This document shows positions 39,101 to 45,071 of a DNA stretch of 64,000 bases, one piece after another. The first letter of the stretch is position 1. Every line of letters begins with the position of its first letter. Position numbers and translations under genes: made by a program. The DNA is from Neobacillus piezotolerans (GTDB lineage Bacteria > Bacillota > Bacilli > Bacillales > Cytobacillaceae). The stretch spans positions 1-64,000 of the forward strand of contig NZ_QNQT01000008.1 of the NCBI RefSeq assembly GCF_003362805.1, in the 5' to 3' direction. The notes under the pieces were generated by a model, which was given only the letters and a program-made list of their open reading frames with translations, made no database searches and was not told where the DNA came from.

Positions 39101-39317
39101 AACGGTGACTGTGCATGTTTACGAACAGGCAGGCAATAAACGGAACCTGCTTGGCTCTGTAAAAGCCGGAGTCGACGGAACGTTCTCGATTCAGCTGGAA
39201 CTACCGAACGGCCAGCACATACTACATTTGTCGGCCGAAAACTATGCCGGTATCACCGAGTCTCCATCCACGATGAAAGTCATCGTGACCGGAAAACCGG
39301 AAAAGAAAGCAGGTTAA
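30198..39317 (+). CDS. Giant secreted subtilase with beta-propeller and five repeated modules
   Basis: This 3039-residue exported S8 protease has a signal peptide (residues about 1-32), a propeptide to about 225, and a catalytic domain with D255 (IMDSGVD), H297 (GHGTHVAGT) and S476 (SGTSMATPHVTG). CarboxypepD-regulatory-like beta domains follow (about 540-700), then a PQQ-type beta-propeller (about 730-1035). Five modules of about 376 residues come next, each with one or two carboxypeptidase-regulatory-like beta domains and a ThuA/GATase1-like domain beginning near residues 1225, 1599, 1976, 2354 and 2733. None of the five shows a cysteine at the nucleophile elbow. There is no sortase signal. 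It starts at TTG with GGAGGTGC 8-10 nt upstream. Confidence 0.93.
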   Translation: MSFLRKKTTSKWFAVLLSLMVLLSTFAPQILAAEGNPGNFSEEDLQLEKKREQDARAGGLKPGEQEKSEDSNSNELPDLLKGLGIQPAPLEQPAVHEEEAKLEEAFQKSNEVDVIIRMKDTPDLQAIYPQVKQKKDRTEKNKAIKDHLTQKADNSQKGLQQALQAMETKGKAKKKETLWIINGVSATLTKEAYDELKQRDDVAEISLDGIVSVPEITVEDSKPRLPEWGLEKIFATKVWGQYGMKGEGIVVGIMDSGVDGNHEALRKNYRGRDGNHQYSWIDVSGDKYQTPNDGNGHGTHVAGTSVGGGDGEPVGVAPGAEWIAAKIFNDNGSATLSGIHQAFQWFLAPGGDPSKAPHVVNNSWGNSNTYNLEFYEDVKAWVSAGIFPSFAAGNDGPGSQTIGSPGSFPETFAVGATDIYDQTAYFSSRGPVYWQDGNGETKRIIKPDISAPGHKIYSAWPGKLNKGKYNTISGTSMATPHVTGAIALLYQANPDLSVDDVKKILKDTARKDPHMGTLPNDSYGNGIINIYQAVTEAAYAGELKGTVKNKKGEPIAAKLAIQAEGISYDIPPAGSFSFKIREGTHKVAVTSFGYKAYEGTVTLKKGQVTTVNIVLDDAEAYTVSGKVVDETGKGVPYAFIRIKNTPLSAIRTDAAGNYAIQRVPAATYGIQVTGEGIKGKAEEITVNKNVALELKVQKLAATPNKQWGIANGNVQRNAVSGNAIDVQALEKGWEFSTEGKGDILFSTPAAAEGKVVLTTDRGWVIELDSKSGKEQWAVRIGSSNRSSPTIENGTVYLSGGTDGKIYALDLRSGGIKWNTAVGSVAVYESPVYYDGVLYVSSDLTANAQLYALNPETGSRLWSVKLGAPTYFGPSIGNGLIYVGSYDNQTVRALKVSDGTEVWQKKLSGEGIASKPVYENGVLYFTGINFDTDAGTLYAFDAATGAEKWKVANIGDTQAASPIVYENMVIMGSSVQSNLRAFDKETGKEIWSNTTLGTALNSGSVTANGLLFFASTNGAVSVLDVYTGERLKDIVQPTYSTSGIPVIPGQVILPHLKGVESYNAPGILQGTLKDANGQPAKGTLTVVETGETASASADGTYILKHTPGDYTVLVAQYGKKQVAEKVQFVTGYTFSKNFTLEVANKGSVSITVKDKRTGKPLKGVSVGLMSTGINGVTDDNGNFSKADVFEGTWDIAFSLGGFKDGSAKITVKPGEAAALTFELQPIDVAVLNDYKSQITNLLEANGYTAEERGWDVLQDVGRYKVLYLNGAYGSDGVKPTKEEVKNLIDEANRHDVSIIFTDQWGQNYGSIHQLKDYFNNPADLGHNYDVGAVSLMVESEHPILKGYKAGSEIPLLMHDADFAWFNHYSGRTLGKIGTTEIGYVGSGVAYQAVSENSAHLLLSSSAVAPWETVDGWLLGQTQILLNGLDFLYNSRFGKVSGTVVDADGKPVEATIAVVETGVKAVSNAKGEFEFFHDEGSFTIEVRGKGLGTYTGKFTSAKGKPAQIAVQLGNSEKGTLSGVVTDALTKLEIAGVKVEVTNAAGEMVFETESAANGRYEITGLQEESYKIAFSKERYIAYSTTVDIARHTGDIDVKLHTMPSVAVVGDHYTTDGSFKALLREFGITAVDVQPADLPKRVAEFDVVFLNEPSTSTFNKTVFENTMKAADAAGTSLIFGENYWSGSGLNHLVNHRKDPESRTTVRSTTQAAVYKVLNEHPIFNGAKAGDAIKILAPSASTFAYFKNYSGYPLAEIGLDGATATSGLGMAYKPRTETSVELLMGGHGFSSYHGAKDYTAEGKQILLNAILWAANAKFETIKGTVLDENGNPLKADINVVGQPFGTQSDVATGAFSIALLAGEYDVTISAYGYETKTVKLKTALDGEPQAISMKVAGNVASITGTVENEKDGNAISGAKVTLVGKPRSTESNTQGQYSLSNLEPGTYTVRAEKEGFVRKEVQVTVKDGEKLPVSLKLRPSPTIGIIVDLTASGMTFKQYLEERGYKVEYLGFKDIDKLDAVDLVFANADYKPEAVPTKAEFKAFQAALDKKRKTVIWTGQAGGRSSIRYLWEYDRDPTAIFEGTNKTGSKGIVKEEHPLTAGYKAGDVIEIPGKSGYYYGFTGYSGKTVVDFEQGQTGQKGSMVAYKGRTSESLEILLANMTISNVFQPGDPTLFDAGREKLLMNAFDWALSEKAPLVGELHGEIKNESGIALKGEAVIKETGKNLVIDDEGKFFTALETGTYTLGVKAFGHIEKDFTISIKNGQVLNETFVIQSENAGTVKGKIIDAATKDVIDGASIEVLGTPAVTKTNAAGEYELTLPGGSYELRISASGYKPVFETVQIEEGKALSLNVSMFAAEKIAVLGNPINEPRIAPLLGKYGYDFDFIPYSNFEYLIENIGDYKLIIANDISSTMKDRFKALVEKANENETSILFVGQYGSGSISTLSSAYGDPQKTSSSYVEKELNVRVEQNHPIFRGFEAGKEYPLMVNLKGAVQYSIFENYSGMTLGTLSNPVKGNVGSSVAVKFSSSNSVHILLSALQIGSYGNPADRWTENAEKLYLNAIDYALIASQGEIKGSVTDEQGKPIANALITIPGTNVKTATNSAGLYRIGIGIGKYDVKVQARGYAEQIGNVEIVETGSSVDLNFVLEAIEGSDLKGLVIDKKTGGPIAGATVTLIPKDDPDFISNIETGSDGSFVFENLLPGDYTVEVAMDGYLPAKAEAAIGDKDATVQLELNAIEVAVLGDHNGTLTGFLNEQGIFAEERSWDILGQLGKYETVIVNKNSGTKEQADQLIKESDAKKVSLIFTGTWGAKDGSIQLLQQALGTPELGEQGYNEGAVYLKPLGGHPLFDGLQAEENGLIKIHSEKSPYATFKNYNGIPLAGLNVDGTDKGTAIAYEFRGKDHMHLLLSSFTATNIIGPEQGWTGAGQQLFTNAVRWSMSAEQQIPNASAWDTDNLILKEGPAVLTGKADSTVTVHVYEQAGNKRNLLGSVKAGVDGTFSIQLELPNGQHILHLSAENYAGITESPSTMKVIVTGKPEKKAG

Positions 39318-39341
39318 AGAAGTAGTAAAAGTTTGTGTGAT

Positions 39342-39373
39342 AGGGCTTCCCTTCCCGGGGAAGCCCTTTTTTT
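39342..39373 (+). terminator. Intrinsic terminator of the giant subtilase gene
   Basis: GGGCTTCCC (39343-39351) pairs with GGGAAGCCC (39358-39366), followed by seven T residues. Confidence 0.92.
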
Positions 39374-39440
39374 GAGTAAAAGACATTCTTTGAGAAGGCA
39401 TTTCGAATCTACTTGGAGGGCAATCGATGAGTTTTTTGAA

Positions 39441-39629
39441 ACTATCTGGGAACTTTGCGGTTATATCCGGGTTTTTAGAGATTATATCCGGGTTTTCGGA
39501 GGTTATATCCGCGTTTTTAGAGGTTATATCCGGGTTTTCAAAGGTTATATCCGGGTTTTCAGAGAATATATCCGGGTTTCCAGAGAATATATCCGGGTTT
39601 TTAGCACCTATATCCGGATTTGCTACTTT
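39441..39629. repeat. 21-bp tandem repeat array, eight to nine units
   Basis: TATATCCGG recurs at 39462, 39483, 39504, 39525, 39546, 39567, 39588 and 39609, exactly 21 bp apart, with a worn copy at 39441. The consensus is TATATCCGGGTTTTNRGAGR plus one base. As 21 bp is two DNA turns, the TTTT tracts and CCGG sites face one side, predicting curvature. Because 21 is a multiple of three, frames across it stay open and encode a repeating heptapeptide, but no RBS or start supports translation. Confidence 0.92.
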
Positions 39630-39721
39630 TTAGACAAAATTCCGCCAGTACAGTGACATGGAAAAAACCTAAATCAAGTTGAATGGTATGGTCCAGCCCT
39701 GGCCTTTCGTTTACAAAAACG

Positions 39722-39752
39722 AAAAGAGGCTCCTTTAGAAGCGAGCCCCTTT
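39722..39752 (-). terminator. Intrinsic terminator of the SASP gene
   Basis: AGAGGCTC (39725-39732) pairs with GAGCCCCT (39743-39750), with one wobble. On the minus strand it is followed by TTTTCGTTTT. Confidence 0.7.
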
Positions 39753-39768
39753 ACCGAAACCAACCGGG

Positions 39769-39963
39769 TTATTGCCCTTGCCGATTTCGCATTGCTTGTT
39801 CGCCCATCGCGACAAGACGCTTGGTCATTTCGCCGCCGACCGAACCGTTTGCCCTTGCGGTTGTGTCTGCACCAAGTTGTACTCCAAACTCATTGGAAAT
39901 TTCCTCTTTCATTTGGTCAAGAGCGTTGCCTGAACCTGGAACCAACAGTTTGTTTCTACCCAT
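39769..39963 (-). CDS. Alpha/beta-type small acid-soluble spore protein
   Basis: This 64-residue SASP coats and protects DNA in dormant spores. It has the family sequence [38 protein letters not shown]; the germination protease GPR cuts within the EISNEFGV segment. GGGAGTGATC lies before ATG 39963. Expression is expected in the forespore under sigma-G, although I could not assign the promoter. It shows that the organism forms endospores. Confidence 0.96.
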   Translation of the reverse strand: MGRNKLLVPGSGNALDQMKEEISNEFGVQLGADTTARANGSVGGEMTKRLVAMGEQAMRNRQGQ

Positions 39964-40139
39964 GTTCGATCACTCCCATCAAGGTTTTGAGCAAAAAATC
40001 TGCTCAGTTTTACTGTTTCCTATATGGAAATGTTCATACTTTTCCTTATAAAGAATACGTAGATATTTGCCCATTCTTCATTCTTTTCGGAAAATAATTG
40101 TTATAATAGAAAGGGCTTTTACAAGAGAGGAGGATAAAT

Positions 40140-40358
40140 ATGGGAGAGAAGGAATTGCTCGTTCAAATCCTGGAGGCAGTGAATGAAATCCAAACAGAGC
40201 AAAAGGAACTGGACAATAAGGTTAGCCGAATTGAAAAGACAGTGAACTCGCACACCGACATCTTGAATTCGTTTAAATTTGACGTTGATTTTTTGGTTAA
40301 AAAACAGGCCAAGAATGAGATGAGAATCAACAGGATTGAAAAGATGCATTACCTCTAA
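40140..40358 (+). CDS. Small coiled-coil protein
   Basis: A 72-residue soluble protein is almost all heptad pattern (ILEAVNEIQTEQKELDNKVSRIEKTVNSHTDIL and VDFLVKKQAKNEMRINRIEKM), predicting a parallel coiled coil. AGGAGG lies 5 nt before the ATG. Similar short coiled-coil proteins of unknown role occur widely in Bacillus. It is monocistronic with no recognised partner. Confidence 0.75.
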   Translation: MGEKELLVQILEAVNEIQTEQKELDNKVSRIEKTVNSHTDILNSFKFDVDFLVKKQAKNEMRINRIEKMHYL

Positions 40359-40691
40359 AGGGCGTTATTTTTACCAAAAAATTACGTTACAGTCCTGTTG
40401 AAATCTCCATACCATAAGGAATCCACTCACTCCCTTTTCACAAAAATCCCCAACTCCTTTGAAACATTCCTGTAACAGTTTGTAAAAAACCATCCAACAC
40501 TTTCACCCTTTGGGTAGTTCATCCATAATTGCCTGCTAGGGAAGGTTTTTCCTGCTTGCTTGCCAGTATGCTTGCTGATAGGGTTTACGCGGTTCTTTTT
40601 CACACTGTGAAATTTTGGTTAATGAATAAGAATGTTACAGCTGATAGCCTAGTGGTAGAGACAACAACTGAGCTACTAGGGGGAAAGTGAC
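40359..40691. other. 333-bp intergenic region with a hairpin at the RBS
   Basis: No gene is seen. GTTACAG (40385-40391) and CTGTAAC (40470-40476) are inverted over a long distance. CCTAGT (40648-40653) can pair with ACTAGG (40675-40680), which overlaps the ribosome site AGGGGG (40678-40683) of the LysM hydrolase. I looked for a c-di-AMP (ydaO-type) riboswitch and did not find its core. Confidence 0.45.
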
Positions 40692-41291
40692 ATGAATAAA
40701 TTCAAAAAACTAGTAATCGCAGCTGGATTGATCTTTTCCGCGTCAGCATTTACGTTGGCAGGAACAACAGAGGCAGCGACAAACCACCAGGTTAAATCAG
40801 GTGAAACGTACTACAAAATCGCAGTTAATTATGGTGTCCCAGTTAAGAAATTAATGAGCGCAAACAATGCGAAAAATTCCGCGTTGAATCCGGGGAGGAA
40901 TCTTGTTATTCCCAATTCCACTATTACAGCAGGTGAAAAAGATTTGATGGCCCGTCTTGTACGCGCGGAAGCAGTCGGCGAGCCGTATGCCGGAAAGGTT
41001 GCAGTCGCGACAGTCGTCCTGAACCGTGTGGCAAGCAAGGATTTCCCTAATACAGTAAAGGGTGTCATCAACCAGATTTCCAATGGCTACTATGCATTCT
41101 CTCCTGTCCAGAACGGCCAAATCAACAAGCCGGCGGATGCGGAATCCAAAAGGGCTGTAAATGAAGCACTTGCTTTCCAAGGCCAGGGAAATGGCAGCCT
41201 GTTCTTCTTTAATCCAAAAACAGCTGTAAGCAAGTGGGTTTTCTCCAGGGAAACGACAATCGTAATTGGCAACCATCGTTTTGCTAAATAA
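40692..41291 (+). CDS. LysM and SleB/CwlJ-type cell wall hydrolase
   Basis: This 199-residue exported protein has a signal peptide (to about residue 29, AGTTEAA), one LysM peptidoglycan-binding domain (HQVKSGETYYKIAVNYGVPVKKLMSAN, about 32-76) and a SleB-like hydrolase domain (EKDLMARLVRAEAVGEPYAGKVAVATVVLNRV to the end). Relatives are spore-cortex lytic enzymes or vegetative glucosaminidase-like hydrolases. The single LysM and lack of a spore-specific linker leave the stage uncertain. AGGGGG precedes ATG 40692 and may be masked by a hairpin. Confidence 0.9.
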   Translation: MNKFKKLVIAAGLIFSASAFTLAGTTEAATNHQVKSGETYYKIAVNYGVPVKKLMSANNAKNSALNPGRNLVIPNSTITAGEKDLMARLVRAEAVGEPYAGKVAVATVVLNRVASKDFPNTVKGVINQISNGYYAFSPVQNGQINKPADAESKRAVNEALAFQGQGNGSLFFFNPKTAVSKWVFSRETTIVIGNHRFAK

Positions 41292-41415
41292 TTAATTACT
41301 TCAGCACCATCCTTCCATAGGGTGGTGCTTTTAATTTTTGCCGATGCTTTTACAAAAGAAAATTTCCGGGTAACGAAGAGTAGTGTCGAATTTCCGTTTT
41401 ACTTTGGAGGTTCTT

Positions 41416-42690
41416 ATGTCCCAACTGTTATCCTTGTTCGAACAATACAGCTACCTGATTTTAGCGATTGGCATCTTCCTTGAGTTAATGGCGCTCCCGA
41501 TTTCCGGCCAGCTATTGATGGCGTATGCCGGCTATTTTGCCTTCCTTGGGAAAATGAGCTATCCTTTGGCATTTCTGACTGCCTTTGGGGCTGCGGTTGC
41601 TGGAATCACAATTACGTATGTTATTGGAAAAACAGGCGGTTACAAACTCGTTGAAAAGTACGGCCGGTATATCCATTTGACGCCCGAAAAATATAAAAAG
41701 ACATCTTCCTGGTTTGAGCGGTCGGGTAAAGTGCTGCTCGTTTTTTCCTATTTCATACCGGGGGTGCGCCATTTTGCAGGCTATGTGTCAGGCATTTCCA
41801 GGCTTCCGTTCAGGTCATTCGCGATTCCCGCATACAGCGGGGCGTTGCTTTGGAGTTTTGGATTTGTCACGCTTGGCAAAATCCTTGGCCCACAATGGTC
41901 TGTTTTCCATGACGCCGCTGGCCATTATTTTATGTACTTTGTCGCAGCCGGCGCATTGCTGGTCGCAGCTTTCCTTGGGTACCGCCATTATAAGGACGAG
42001 ATAAAGGCTTTTTCAAAAAAGCTGCTGAAATGGATTTTGGCCCATTCAAAAACGATTAGGGCAGCCGAATTTTTCCTTAGTACGATGGCGCTTGTTTCGG
42101 CTGTATTTGCCGTATTGATGATCGGGTTGGCGCAAAATTATTGGCATGATGAATTTTCACAATTCAATGCGGTAACGAAATATGTTTTGTCGAGGGCTGT
42201 TTTTAAAAATTCATTGGCAAGCTTTTCGGTCTTCGGCTCCGGTTATACACTGTTTTTCCTTCTTGCGATTACCGTTTCGGTCATTTGGGCGAAAAACAGA
42301 AACCGTCTTTTGGAATACAGTTTGCTCGTTGTGTGCATCGTTGGTGCGAAGCTGTTCCATATCCTGATTTTAATTGTTCTTTCTCCTTTAAAAATTGGGG
42401 CTGTCCGTTCCGAAGATTTTCCGGAGTTCGGTTCCTTTATGTTGATGGTTGTTTACGGATCGAGCTTGTTTTTGCTTGCCAGGCATTCGGTTAGGAATTT
42501 CGCGCTCATCCTGGCTTCGTTGGCAGGATTATTTGCTTTGTTATGTACAGGGATAGCCAAAGTGTTGAGCATAGATGTCCTCCCGAGCGATATTGTCGGC
42601 GGCTACGTGTACGGCGCTGTCTGGATATCTTTCAACTTCCTGCTATTTGAAATGATTAGGCTAATTATTAATGAATACAGGAAAGGCTGA
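41416..42690 (+). CDS. DedA-family protein fused to a degenerate PAP2-like domain
   Basis: This 424-residue membrane protein has an N-terminal DedA/SNARE-associated domain (residues about 1-200, with the family FSYFIPGVRHFAGYVSGISRLPF), thought to move or flip lipids. The C-terminal half has about six helices and aligns in outline with PAP2 phosphatases, but key residues are gone: PSGH appears as GSGYT, and the SRxxxxxH motif as IAKVLSIDVLPSDIVGG. It is probably not a phosphatase. TTGGAGGT lies before ATG 41416. The stop codon lies inside the terminator stem. Confidence 0.85.
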   Translation: MSQLLSLFEQYSYLILAIGIFLELMALPISGQLLMAYAGYFAFLGKMSYPLAFLTAFGAAVAGITITYVIGKTGGYKLVEKYGRYIHLTPEKYKKTSSWFERSGKVLLVFSYFIPGVRHFAGYVSGISRLPFRSFAIPAYSGALLWSFGFVTLGKILGPQWSVFHDAAGHYFMYFVAAGALLVAAFLGYRHYKDEIKAFSKKLLKWILAHSKTIRAAEFFLSTMALVSAVFAVLMIGLAQNYWHDEFSQFNAVTKYVLSRAVFKNSLASFSVFGSGYTLFFLLAITVSVIWAKNRNRLLEYSLLVVCIVGAKLFHILILIVLSPLKIGAVRSEDFPEFGSFMLMVVYGSSLFLLARHSVRNFALILASLAGLFALLCTGIAKVLSIDVLPSDIVGGYVYGAVWISFNFLLFEMIRLIINEYRKG

Positions 42691-42713
42691 AGCATGGGGG
42701 CTTCAGCCTTTTT
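42683..42713 (+). terminator. Intrinsic terminator overlapping the DedA stop codon
   Basis: AAGGCTGAAGC (42683-42693) pairs with GCTTCAGCCTT (42700-42710), followed by TTT. Confidence 0.88.
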
Positions 42714-42772
42714 GTGTGGCCGGAATTCACTTCCATTTTTCTTTCTTAAAATTATCAGAATGCCCCATTAGA

Positions 42773-42835
42773 TATTCTAGCGATTTTTCAAGGTATTCTA
42801 GCCATTTTTTCAAACATTCTAGTCATTTTTCGCTT
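42773..42835. repeat. 21-bp tandem repeat array, three units
   Basis: ATTCTAG recurs at 42774, 42795 and 42816, in units TATTCTAGCGATTTTTCAAG and relatives, exactly 21 bp apart; a fourth degenerate copy may start at 42836. The sequence differs from the array at 39441, yet period and the position of the T-tract agree. It starts 60 bp beyond the DedA terminator. Confidence 0.75.
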
Positions 42836-42949
42836 GATTCAAGTTTATCTAAATATTCAGAAAGTAAAGGCAACGAAAAGAAAATTACATTTTCAACAAT
42901 TTTCCAAAAGTGGTATCCTTACTGTAGTACCATGAAATGGGGATGCTGC

Positions 42950-43987
42950 ATGAAAAAATACTTTTTTCCATTGTTAATCATGATCGTAACGATTTTCTTT
43001 TTGAATACAGTGATTGATCCGGAGGAGAAAAAGCCGAAAACGGAGGCAAAAACAATTCCGATTCCCGAACTCAGGGTGGCACAGGATAAGGCGGAAGCCG
43101 CACTCCTATATAAAGGGAAAAAGAATCCGAAAAAGCTATCAAGGGAGCAGGTTGAAAAGGCGGCAAGGGACTTGCGGCCGGTCATCGCCATGCCTTATGA
43201 AGAGGTGATTGTATCATTTTCCAAAAATCCCTCAGTCCTGTCCATTACAGAATGGAATAAAGGCAAAGAAACAAATGTAACCGATACGAATGTGATTCCC
43301 ACTGTTGGACGTCCTGGCGTCAAACTTTTTATTATCCGAGGGCAGTGGCTAAACGAAGGGCAGGCAACCTATGTCGCAAAGATAAGAATACCGAGAATTT
43401 ATTCCTATCAGGAATTGTTAACGCCAAGGGCGAATTCCTACACGGTCATAGGTTTCTTTGATGAAAAGGATAGTGTAAAACAGATGCCTATGAGGAATGA
43501 AAATCTCTTTGATATACGGGAGATTAGCATGCCTCTTGGACATTTGATCGTTACATTCCCTGAGTTGGCTTTTGAACAGCTCCCAACGTACTATGTTTTT
43601 GGCGGAAAAGATGTTCCCATCCGTATTGATGAATACGAAGAGCTTGCAAAGTTCCTCGGCGAAGGCTTGGCCTATGAATTCGGCGGGGAATCTGAAAATT
43701 GGAAGATTGAAATGAAATCAAGGCAAACACTCGGGGATGGAAAAATTGAAACAGCCATAACCTTTATTGGGGACGGCGAAAAACCAGGCTGGGCCGCCTC
43801 CTTGCGTCTGGATAGCGCTTCATTATCTTTTTCAGAAAGCGGATTCCCTCTCGACCAAAATGGCAGGTACCTGTCCGTTTTTAATGGCTACCAAACGCTT
43901 TTAAAAACAGATTCCATTCTAGCCACTGTCACATGGGATGGGAAGGAAGAGCTCATACCATTGGATTTTAAGGAAAAGATGGAATAA
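42950..43987 (+). CDS. Membrane-anchored paralogue 1 of 5, family unknown
   Basis: This 345-residue protein has an N-terminal signal anchor (KKYFFPLLIMIVTIFFLNTVI) and an extracytoplasmic domain. It opens a tandem family ending at 47262. Conserved landmarks are an LSITEW segment, an aromatic/Ile-rich strand (KLFIIRGQW, TYVAKIRIPRIYSYQELL) and FEQLPTYYVFGGKDVPIR, which resembles the cis-proline half of a thioredoxin fold without a CxxC. ATG 42950 follows GGGGA at 7 nt. The frame also runs upstream through a terminator and repeats, which is not coding. It is the most divergent of the five. Confidence 0.75.
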   Translation: MKKYFFPLLIMIVTIFFLNTVIDPEEKKPKTEAKTIPIPELRVAQDKAEAALLYKGKKNPKKLSREQVEKAARDLRPVIAMPYEEVIVSFSKNPSVLSITEWNKGKETNVTDTNVIPTVGRPGVKLFIIRGQWLNEGQATYVAKIRIPRIYSYQELLTPRANSYTVIGFFDEKDSVKQMPMRNENLFDIREISMPLGHLIVTFPELAFEQLPTYYVFGGKDVPIRIDEYEELAKFLGEGLAYEFGGESENWKIEMKSRQTLGDGKIETAITFIGDGEKPGWAASLRLDSASLSFSESGFPLDQNGRYLSVFNGYQTLLKTDSILATVTWDGKEELIPLDFKEKME

Positions 43988-44023
43988 GCGGCGTAATTTT
44001 TGCAAAGTAAAGGAGAGGTGGTT

Positions 44024-45055
44024 GTGAAAAAAACAGTTTTACCGACAATCATAATCCTTCTGTCCGTTTTCCTTATAAATATTTTCATTCAAAAGGATAT
44101 AGATAAGGAAACGATTGTGGCGAAGAACATGCCTGTTCCCGTTATCCAATCCGGAAATCAGTCGGTCGAGCCGGTTTTGCTTTTCAAAGATAATGGAAAG
44201 ATAACGAAAACATTGGTCGACAAGGCGGTTCATAAAGCGCATGCCGTTAACGTAAACCCTTACGGTGAAGTCGAAATTAAACTACCGGATAACGATGCAC
44301 CACTCAAATTGTCTGAATGGGATCCGAAAACTGGGAGAGAGCTCCAACCGTTTGAAGGAGGCTACATACCAGTATTGGCGAACGAACCCGGAACCAGGGT
44401 TATCATTATCCGGGTGGAAACGGATGCTGGCCCGGCCGTCTATCTAGGTAAAATTAACGTTCTTAAGCTGTACTCTTTTCAGGAGTTGCTTCACCCTGCA
44501 GGAAACGTTTATACAATTCTTGTATTTTCAGAAGGTGAATCCGGAATAAGGGAGGTCCCATCCGGTGATGAAACAAAATATGTAACACGCGAAGTCAGGG
44601 GCACAGTTGCGGAGTTCAAGGAAAAGTACCATGGTCTTGATATAAAAAATCTCCCCACCATCTATGTATTTCACCAGGGCGCCATTATTTTTAGAAGCGA
44701 GGATATGAAGGAACTGCAATCCTTTATTACAGATATATCGACAACATTTTTCCTGGGAGAGAGCGAAAACTGGCAAGTTGAATTACGGGCAAGGCAAAAC
44801 TTGTCTGAAGGAACAGCGGAACTCTTCATTACGTATAAAGGACAGGATGAGAAGCCTAAAAAGATGGACTTTCATTTGAGTGGACGTGGATGGAGCTGGG
44901 GAAGCAGCGGAAAAATACCAGACGAATCGGGTAAAATTTTCTCTTCCAGCGACATGAGATATAAATTATCCGAAATTGATTCTATTCCAATTGAATTAAC
45001 GTGGGATGGGAAAAAAGAGGAAATCATCCTTGCTTATAGGAAAAATCCTTACTGA
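44024..45055 (+). CDS. Membrane-anchored paralogue 2 of 5, family unknown
   Basis: This 343-residue protein starts with a signal anchor (VKKTVLPTIIILLSVFLINIFI) at GTG 44024, chosen because AAAGGAGAGG lies 8 nt upstream. It shares with its neighbours LSEWDPKTGRELQ, VIIIRVETDAGPAVYLGKINV, YSFQELLHP, the thioredoxin-like LDIKNLPTIYVFHQG, and the tail IELTWDGKKEEIILAY. No catalytic motif is seen. It is 36 bp after paralogue 1, so it is in the same transcript. A role at the outer face of the membrane is likely, but function is unknown. Confidence 0.78.
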   Translation: MKKTVLPTIIILLSVFLINIFIQKDIDKETIVAKNMPVPVIQSGNQSVEPVLLFKDNGKITKTLVDKAVHKAHAVNVNPYGEVEIKLPDNDAPLKLSEWDPKTGRELQPFEGGYIPVLANEPGTRVIIIRVETDAGPAVYLGKINVLKLYSFQELLHPAGNVYTILVFSEGESGIREVPSGDETKYVTREVRGTVAEFKEKYHGLDIKNLPTIYVFHQGAIIFRSEDMKELQSFITDISTTFFLGESENWQVELRARQNLSEGTAELFITYKGQDEKPKKMDFHLSGRGWSWGSSGKIPDESGKIFSSSDMRYKLSEIDSIPIELTWDGKKEEIILAYRKNPY

Positions 45056-45071
45056 AAAGGAGTGACTTCAG

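Noticed and set aside
39333..39656. Open frames encoding heptapeptide repeats in the 21-bp array
   Set aside because: A 21-bp repeat without stops is open by arithmetic. More than one frame is open and none has a ribosome site.
40500..40691. c-di-AMP (ydaO-type) riboswitch ahead of the cell wall hydrolase
   Set aside because: The conserved core of that riboswitch is absent; only a short hairpin at the RBS is present.
42671..42949. N-terminal extension of paralogue 1
   Set aside because: The extension runs through the DedA terminator and the 21-bp array. ATG 42950 has a proper RBS and aligns with its paralogues.
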